From a virus, in the IMG/VR virus record IMGVR_UViG_3300001683_000037, positions 1 through 29,548 of that record: a DNA stretch of 29,548 nt; one strand, written 5' to 3'. How positions within the stretch are numbered: the stretch's first letter is position 1; every line of letters begins with the position of its first letter. Below, piece after piece: positions 23,787 to 29,548 of the stretch. The translations under genes were made by a program, and so were the position numbers. The notes under the pieces are model-generated. The model was given only the letters and a program-made list of their open reading frames with translations, did no database searches and was not told the DNA's origin.

Positions 23787-26417
23787 ATGGCCAATGATAA
23801 CAACGAACTGCTATCTCAGCAGAGAATAATAATAGCTGATATTAATAATCTCTACAAGCAGATAAACGATAATCTCCTGCGCCAACAGGCAAATCAAGAG
23901 ATGATTGCGAAGGGGGGCATTGCCAATTCAGATGATGCAAAAGCTCGATTAGAACAGCTTAGAGCTGACCTTGGATCAACAGCCCAGGTTGCTGCTTTTA
24001 CAGAGGAAGAGATTAGGAACGCCGCATCGGCCGGCCGTGATTTGGGTCCAACAATCGGCGCTGGAGCTGGAGAAGCAGTAGACGGTTTAACAACTGTTGG
24101 TGAAGTCGCAGGGGGATTGACTCAAACAATTTTGCAGGTGAAAAAGGGCTGGGACTCAGCTCTTAAGCTGATAGCAGAAAACGCAGAGAGCTCTCTTAGG
24201 AGATCATACTCAAAGATACAGGATTATTTTGGAGGAATAACTCTTGGTGCTATGAATAGCACAGACGGCACGATTGTGGCCGGAAATCAGATGGCTGGAG
24301 CATTTCAAAAGGTTGCAAAAGAGATTGACCTAGCAGGGTATAGCTTTGCAACCTTTGGCGAAACTGGCAGGACAGCCACATTCCCTCTTCAGGCAGCACT
24401 CGGATCAACCGAAGAGATTATGGCTACGTTTAATCAACTGGTTATTCAAGATGGTCTAATAAACGGCATGTCAATGGCCGAGCTTGCAATGTCATCAGCT
24501 GGTGAAGAGTCAATAAAGCAGATGAGAACTGTCTCGCTTGCTCTTGGATTAAACGCAGAAGAGACCTCAACATTTGTCAGTAGGCAGATAAGTCTTACGG
24601 GTAAGGCAGGGACAGACATGCTTGCTGAGGCTGCGCTATCTGCAAAGGCTGTGGCAAAGATCGTAGGATCATCTGCAAAGGTGATTGGAAAGAGTATGCA
24701 GGCCATAATTGCTGACACTGAGAGATTTGGAAATGTCACAGTTGATGAGGCAGCAAGAATAAGTGGAACACTGGCAGAGCTAGGTATAGACTATGAAGAC
24801 TTAGGTGGAATGGTCAACAAGTACATGTCGTTCGAGGGTGCAGTTGACAGTATATCAGCACTAACTACAGTGTTTGGAGTTCAGCTTGACTCTATGGAGA
24901 TGATGAGGCTTGCTAACACAGATCAGGAGGGATTCCTTAGAAAGATGCGTGAACAGTTCATAATGACTGGAAAATCTGTTGACGACATGAATCTTGCAGA
25001 GAAGAGACTAATAAAATCCCAGCTAGGCCTTAAAGACATAGAGTCTGTTGAGAGACTTTTCGACCCTGGGAGAGCTCTTACGTCGCTAGAGGAGCTCACA
25101 CAGGCAACTGCTGATATGGCACCAGAGGATGCATCAGAGAGAACTAAAAAGCTATTTGAAGAGATGGGAGATGAGATGCTATCTCTCGCTAATCTCACGG
25201 AGTTCTCTACAAAAGAGATGCAGACATTTTTTCAAGAGGGTCTCACAGCTCCTCTACGTGAGGCTAAGATAGCTCTTGAGCAGCTCACAGCCAAAAAAGC
25301 CGGCGCAGGAATGGAACTGGGTGCACCTGCTCTGGAAGCGGGTCAGGCTCAAGCTGTATCGATGCAGGAATCTTTCGTCGAGTCAATGCCAAAGGCTATA
25401 GCATCTGTAGAGACTCTTATCGCAAGTATGACAGAGGGGTTTACAGCGGTAGTAGAGCTCTTGAAGGGGCCTCCTGCCCTCCTCAACTCAAGCGATAGCG
25501 CCTGGGATATAACATTTAGAGACAGGGCACCTAAGTCTATTGGAAAGACCACAGAGGCACTTCTTACTATGACAAAAGAGATGAAATCATCATTTGAGGG
25601 TATCACAGAGGGCCCTCTAGATGGTTTTCTCAAAGCGCTTGGTGACGGAATCCCCGAATCTATGGCGATAGCTTCAGGCGAGATGGCAAAATTTGCTAGC
25701 ATGTCAGATGAAGAGCTCAAAGAGCTTATGAAGGATACAGATGGTATGGGCCAGAAGCTTGCAAAACAGCTAGGGTTCTTGCAGCAGAGAGGCGGAAAGC
25801 TAACAGAGAGTGCACTAAAAGAGCTTGCAGCATCTATAGGTTTCACAGGAGATGACTGGAAGGACAAGATGGATACCATCATGAGTACTCAGGCAGATGA
25901 GGCCGGTGCTGCTCAGGCTCTCCAGGGCGATGCTGTCACGACTATGCTCCAGGCATATAAGGATATGGGTGTCACCATGGACGACATGGGTGGCGCTGAT
26001 GGTGAGTGGGCAAAGGCGTACGCAGCAGAGTACAGTCTTAGCCCCGAAGAGCTAACTCAGGCTTTATCTGGTGAAGCAGACATAGGGTCTATTGTGAGGG
26101 GATCTCTTGATGAGGCTAATGTTGCTGCAGCAGAAGCAAAAGCTGAAGAGAAGTCTAGGACTGAGAGGCTTCGAGAGGAATATGAAGCAGAGTCTGGAGC
26201 AACAGAGGGCTCAGGGCGCGAGCAAAGCGCTAATATTCGCAGAAATACAAAAGCAATAAATGATCTTGCAACGGCTGTAGGGCTTCTAAAGGACTCTATG
26301 TCAGACAGGCCCATAGTTATTAATCTTGCAGGTCAGCCAATAACAGATTATATAGTTGACTCTTATAAGGGAAGAACTTCAACATCTGGAAACACTTTGG
26401 CGCTAGAGCCACAATGA
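23787..26417 (+). CDS. 29: Tail tape measure protein
   Basis: This sets tail length and passes down the tube. The 876-aa product follows the chaperone gene, as tape measure genes do in most long-tailed phages. It is helical and Ala/Glu/Met-rich throughout: a coiled-coil N-terminus (QQRIIIADINNLYKQINDNLLRQQ, residues about 10-33), a central region with FGVQLDSMEMMRLANTDQEGFLRKMREQFIMTGK (about 360-393), and a C-terminal PIVINLAGQPITDYIVDSY segment of the kind that often ends tape measures. No clear transmembrane pair is seen by eye. At about 0.15 nm per residue it would correspond to a tail near 130 nm, longer than that of T4 (gp29 is 590 aa). The gene symbol is by functional analogy to T4 gene 29. 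Confidence 0.9.
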   Translation: MANDNNELLSQQRIIIADINNLYKQINDNLLRQQANQEMIAKGGIANSDDAKARLEQLRADLGSTAQVAAFTEEEIRNAASAGRDLGPTIGAGAGEAVDGLTTVGEVAGGLTQTILQVKKGWDSALKLIAENAESSLRRSYSKIQDYFGGITLGAMNSTDGTIVAGNQMAGAFQKVAKEIDLAGYSFATFGETGRTATFPLQAALGSTEEIMATFNQLVIQDGLINGMSMAELAMSSAGEESIKQMRTVSLALGLNAEETSTFVSRQISLTGKAGTDMLAEAALSAKAVAKIVGSSAKVIGKSMQAIIADTERFGNVTVDEAARISGTLAELGIDYEDLGGMVNKYMSFEGAVDSISALTTVFGVQLDSMEMMRLANTDQEGFLRKMREQFIMTGKSVDDMNLAEKRLIKSQLGLKDIESVERLFDPGRALTSLEELTQATADMAPEDASERTKKLFEEMGDEMLSLANLTEFSTKEMQTFFQEGLTAPLREAKIALEQLTAKKAGAGMELGAPALEAGQAQAVSMQESFVESMPKAIASVETLIASMTEGFTAVVELLKGPPALLNSSDSAWDITFRDRAPKSIGKTTEALLTMTKEMKSSFEGITEGPLDGFLKALGDGIPESMAIASGEMAKFASMSDEELKELMKDTDGMGQKLAKQLGFLQQRGGKLTESALKELAASIGFTGDDWKDKMDTIMSTQADEAGAAQALQGDAVTTMLQAYKDMGVTMDDMGGADGEWAKAYAAEYSLSPEELTQALSGEADIGSIVRGSLDEANVAAAEAKAEEKSRTERLREEYEAESGATEGSGREQSANIRRNTKAINDLATAVGLLKDSMSDRPIVINLAGQPITDYIVDSYKGRTSTSGNTLALEPQ

Positions 26418-26433
26418 TTGTAAGGAGCACTAC

Positions 26434-26667
26434 TTGTCACTAACTGATAAAATACTTAATGATAGAATATTTAAAAGCTTAAGTGAGGGAATGTCTGAAA
26501 GCGATAAGGCTAATCTTGAGAAAAGCATAAGAGAGATGCTATCTCCTGCAGAAGATTTTTATTATAAGATACTTGATATGGGATCTACAGAGGAGGGAGT
26601 TGAAAAGCTCTCAGATGCCATAAAGCCAGTTATAGCACCTACGGATTTTGAAGATGTCAAGAAATAA
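26434..26667 (+). CDS. Small tail-region protein of unknown function (77 aa)
   Basis: The start is TTG with TAAGGAG 7 nt upstream, 16 nt after the tape measure stop. The 77-aa product is acidic and helical (LNDRIFKSLSEGMSESDKANLEKSIREML), with no recognised motif. Its 3' end overlaps the next gene by 14 nt (the next ATG is 26654), so the two are likely coupled. It may be a small baseplate or tail assembly protein, by position only. Confidence 0.75.
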   Translation: MSLTDKILNDRIFKSLSEGMSESDKANLEKSIREMLSPAEDFYYKILDMGSTEEGVEKLSDAIKPVIAPTDFEDVKK

Positions 26668-29548
26668 ATTAAAAGATTTTTTAAGTCAAAAGTATGGTGC
26701 GAATGCTCCGAATATGATCTCACTAGTGTCAGACACAGAGGACAGCGGCCGAACAGACAGACTTGATTATGGAGATGACCTTGGGGTAGAGCCTGGCACG
26801 GGCGATGAGTTACTCTCACTTCAAAGTCCAGAGGAGCCTGGCGGCCTTCTTGGGGATTTTGTAAAGTATATTGTAGACCTTTCAAATCATGATCATCCGG
26901 GAAATCAATTTATCCTAGAGGGAGGCAACACCATTGCAGTACAGTCAGATAGAGGTGACTCTCTTGATGTATCCTATGATGGAGTTGTTAAAACTTACGT
27001 AGAGGCTGTAGACGGAGTTCTTGGCCAAAAAGAGAAGAGCACGCTTGGAAGTGTGATGTCTTCGTATTCTCAAAGTGGGTACCTCGAAGGACTAAATCTC
27101 TCAGACCTAAAGACTGGATATGGTGAGATTCCATTTGGTGATGATGTCCCTGATGAAGAAGTGTATGAGATGAATGGTAACACAATGCTATCTACGATAG
27201 CAGGTGAGGATCTTAGTAACACAAACAAAGTTCGAGACAACTTTCGTGGAAAAGATAACACTACAGAGTCTGTCATTGAAGAGGCAGTTGAGAATATGCT
27301 TGTTGCAAACAGCAGGTTTAGAGGTGTGGGTGGCGATAGGTTTAGCTCTTTTGTCGATCCAGATTCGAAATTCGCTTCTGAGTTCGAAGGAGCAGACACG
27401 AGCACAACATCAGCAGGCACTTTAACATCTCAAAATCTATTTGGAGAGTATGTTAGAAATCCTAAAAATACCGGATCTGATGCAAATGCCATGGCCATCG
27501 ATCAGCTAAAGACAGTCGCAGCATCTATGATGTTAAAGGCAGCAGGGTGGGACTCCTCTGACACTCCGGGAAATAGTATTGATCCTGGAGAGTTCTCTGC
27601 TAGCGAGGAGTCTGTTCCAAACACAGATAAGATTGATTTTGATAACCTTAGGGCGAGAGATGCATACGGCGCGCCCGAGACTGACTCTGGTGACTCTCCA
27701 AGGGCAGGGAGGGGGGAAACCATATCTTATGAGGGAGGGTTCTCGTACGGGGTTATGAACACTCCTGATACACCATTCTCTGATAGTGGTTCACACACTA
27801 TTATGACAGCTCACGCTGCTGCAGCAATTATAGCAATGCTTGAGATAGCTCTTGAGACGTTTAGTGTAGTCACAGACAGTGGGACATTTGATCTCACAAA
27901 GGGTCCGTATATTCCTGGTCATGCAAGAATAATAGGCAGGACAACAACGTTTGAAGCATTTAGAAATCTCATTCTAGTTCCGACTGAGCATAAGTATAGT
28001 GACTGTGTTGTTCAGGGCTTTCTGGTAATGTTTAATAGGGATATTGAGGACACAAAGCCAGATGATGGAGAGCCAGGCAGGGATGCAGCTGGTTATCAGG
28101 GTGTTCAGGAGTCTCCTGGTTTCTGGCTTGCAGTTTGTAGAAAGATAATTAGAGCATTTACAGATTTTAGTGCAACTGTCTCTGAGGACGCTCAGAGCTA
28201 TGTCTCAACTCCAAGCTCGACAGCTTTGTGGTCGAACTTATTTGAAATAATGGCTGGAAATGGAATATTGAGAATACTTAATGTTGCAGCACAGATAGGT
28301 GATAGGTATCTTGTGTCAAATGGTGGAAAGATAAAAGGCGCCGCCAGCGGCGGATACGGCGGCGTATCTCCAGATGTAGCAACATGGAGCGTTGATTCTC
28401 TACCAGATGGAGCTGGAACAAGAGTTTCAAAAAGTAGATCTCAAAGTGGACAGACAGCTTTGTCTCTAGCATGGAGAGGAAGCACAGCACCGTCAATATT
28501 CTCAATTCCAAAGAATGTCATATTTGCTGCATTTGAGATGGGGACTCTTGGGTATGGCACAAACCCTGCAAAGGGAATGCTAGGCTCACAGCTAATTGAG
28601 AAGACTTATGTAGATGTCTGGTCTGGTGCTGACTCTGAAGAGAATGTGTTTGGAATATCCAATGCTCCTAGAATACCAACTGCTCTAATAGAGCAGATTG
28701 AGAACAAGTTCGATGCAGAGTATGTTCCGTTTTACTTCCACGATATTAGAACAAATGAGATAGTTGGATTTCACGCATTTCTTGACGGATTGACTGATAG
28801 GATATCGCCTAAATTCACATCAGTTGGAGGGTATGGAAGAATAGAACCTGTTAAGATATACAAAGAGACAACAAGGTCGCTTAGCTTCTCTTTCTACGCA
28901 GTTGCAACATCTAAAGAAGACTTTGATGAGATGTGGTTCAAGATTAACAAGCTCACAACTATGGCATACCCATCATGGACAGGGGGATCCACACTTAGCG
29001 CAAATGAGGGTAAGTCAATATTTAAACAACCGTTTAGCCAGGTTTTAGGAGCTTCACCACTAATCAGGCTGAGAATCGGTGATGTCATTAAAAGCAACTA
29101 CTCAAGATTTAATCTCGCTAGAATATTTGGAATAGGTGAGGATGGAATAGTTCCGGAGGCACCAGAGGATGCTGGGTGGTTGGGTGCACAGTCACTAACT
29201 GCTAATGCGTTTAGTAGATCTCTAACATCAATTCAGTTTGAGACAGTGTTTGCAGCTCTGTATGGGTCACCGGTTAGCTTTCTATCTCTCTTAGGTGATA
29301 TGAACTCTGGCCTTGAGAGAGCAGCGACATCTTTGCTGATGAATACTCTTGGATTTACAAATCCTCTCGGAGTCGGGTTTATTATGAAAAATCTTCTTAG
29401 CCCTGATGTTGTTGGTAATGCCATACCAAGCAATCGAACTCTTATCGGCGGTATGGAGGCTAAGGCGGGTAGACTTAAAGGGACCTCAAGCGGCGGAGAA
29501 GAGTGGGGATATAAGGAGGGAGACTATCCATATCTTAAGGCATCTGTC
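26654..29548 (+). CDS. Large baseplate/tail protein, incomplete at 3' end
   Basis: I read this frame through by hand: it starts at ATG 26654, inside the end of the previous gene, and stays open for 965 codons to the end of the window. The first half is acidic and polar, with many Asp/Ser/Gly stretches. From about residue 685 it becomes more structured: FDAEYVPFYFHDIRTNEIVG, FHAFLDGLTDRISPKF, YGRIEPVKIYKETTRSLSFSFYAVA, then KINKLTTMAYPSW. This pattern resembles proteins that cap or initiate the tail tube at the baseplate (T4 gp48/gp54 type, or LysM-type hub proteins), which fits a place after the tape measure. The identification is tentative. The size already exceeds any of those T4 proteins, so an extra N-terminal domain or fusion is likely. 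Confidence 0.85.
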   Translation, partial: MSRNKLKDFLSQKYGANAPNMISLVSDTEDSGRTDRLDYGDDLGVEPGTGDELLSLQSPEEPGGLLGDFVKYIVDLSNHDHPGNQFILEGGNTIAVQSDRGDSLDVSYDGVVKTYVEAVDGVLGQKEKSTLGSVMSSYSQSGYLEGLNLSDLKTGYGEIPFGDDVPDEEVYEMNGNTMLSTIAGEDLSNTNKVRDNFRGKDNTTESVIEEAVENMLVANSRFRGVGGDRFSSFVDPDSKFASEFEGADTSTTSAGTLTSQNLFGEYVRNPKNTGSDANAMAIDQLKTVAASMMLKAAGWDSSDTPGNSIDPGEFSASEESVPNTDKIDFDNLRARDAYGAPETDSGDSPRAGRGETISYEGGFSYGVMNTPDTPFSDSGSHTIMTAHAAAAIIAMLEIALETFSVVTDSGTFDLTKGPYIPGHARIIGRTTTFEAFRNLILVPTEHKYSDCVVQGFLVMFNRDIEDTKPDDGEPGRDAAGYQGVQESPGFWLAVCRKIIRAFTDFSATVSEDAQSYVSTPSSTALWSNLFEIMAGNGILRILNVAAQIGDRYLVSNGGKIKGAASGGYGGVSPDVATWSVDSLPDGAGTRVSKSRSQSGQTALSLAWRGSTAPSIFSIPKNVIFAAFEMGTLGYGTNPAKGMLGSQLIEKTYVDVWSGADSEENVFGISNAPRIPTALIEQIENKFDAEYVPFYFHDIRTNEIVGFHAFLDGLTDRISPKFTSVGGYGRIEPVKIYKETTRSLSFSFYAVATSKEDFDEMWFKINKLTTMAYPSWTGGSTLSANEGKSIFKQPFSQVLGASPLIRLRIGDVIKSNYSRFNLARIFGIGEDGIVPEAPEDAGWLGAQSLTANAFSRSLTSIQFETVFAALYGSPVSFLSLLGDMNSGLERAATSLLMNTLGFTNPLGVGFIMKNLLSPDVVGNAIPSNRTLIGGMEAKAGRLKGTSSGGEEWGYKEGDYPYLKASV

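Noticed and set aside
25349-25882. 177-aa antisense open frame inside the tape measure gene
   Set aside because: A Ser/Phe-rich shadow of the Glu/Met/Ala-rich tape measure frame, with no independent support.
1-29548. tRNA genes, CRISPR arrays, insertion sequences, integrase or attachment sites
   Set aside because: None was seen on reading the window. The gaps are short, and no regularly spaced repeats, cloverleaf-like sequences or transposase motifs were found.

Overview
This window looks like the late structural region of a T4-like contractile-tailed phage genome. It is AT-rich and densely packed, with every gene on the + strand, frequent TTG/GTG starts and stop/start overlaps. Most products can be matched by motif and gene order to T4 head, neck and tail proteins. 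Several are much larger than their T4 counterparts: portal 673 aa, scaffold 499 aa, major capsid 664 aa, and two sheath proteins of 1076 and 1021 aa. This points to a large, distant, probably environmental (marine-type) T4 relative. The host cannot be read from the window.

Layout. 1-1242 is the 3' part of the large terminase (gp17). 1268-8351 is the head-assembly block: portal (gp20), an unrecognised 285-aa protein, prohead protease (gp21), four small head-region proteins, and the core scaffold (gp22). 8390-10384 is the major capsid protein (gp23), closed by a strong terminator. 10552-10977 is a small beta-rich protein, probably capsid-associated, with its own structured leader and its own terminator. 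11100-12395 encodes a complete FtsZ/tubulin-superfamily GTPase, which is not part of the T4 structural set. 12553-15614 holds the neck and tail-completion genes (gp13, gp14, gp15). 15687-22020 holds two tandem paralogous tail sheath genes (gp18), and 22067-22558 the tail tube (gp19), followed by a terminator. 22668-23745 is a gp26-like tail assembly chaperone whose frame is probably extended by a +1 (or -2) ribosomal frameshift. 23787-26417 is the tape measure protein, followed by a 77-aa protein and a large baseplate/tail protein that runs off the window end.

How the parts fit. Portal, scaffold, capsid protein and protease would build and mature the prohead, and the terminase fills it. gp13/14 close the head. 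Sheath, tube, gp15, chaperone and tape measure build a contractile tail. Putative late promoters with the core AGTTATA lie before several of the transcription units, and three perfect-stem terminators divide them.

The points most worth a second look are the FtsZ-like GTPase inside the virion gene cluster, the out-of-frame extension of the chaperone gene before the tape measure gene, the duplicated sheath, and the insulated capsid-protein cassette with a structured leader.
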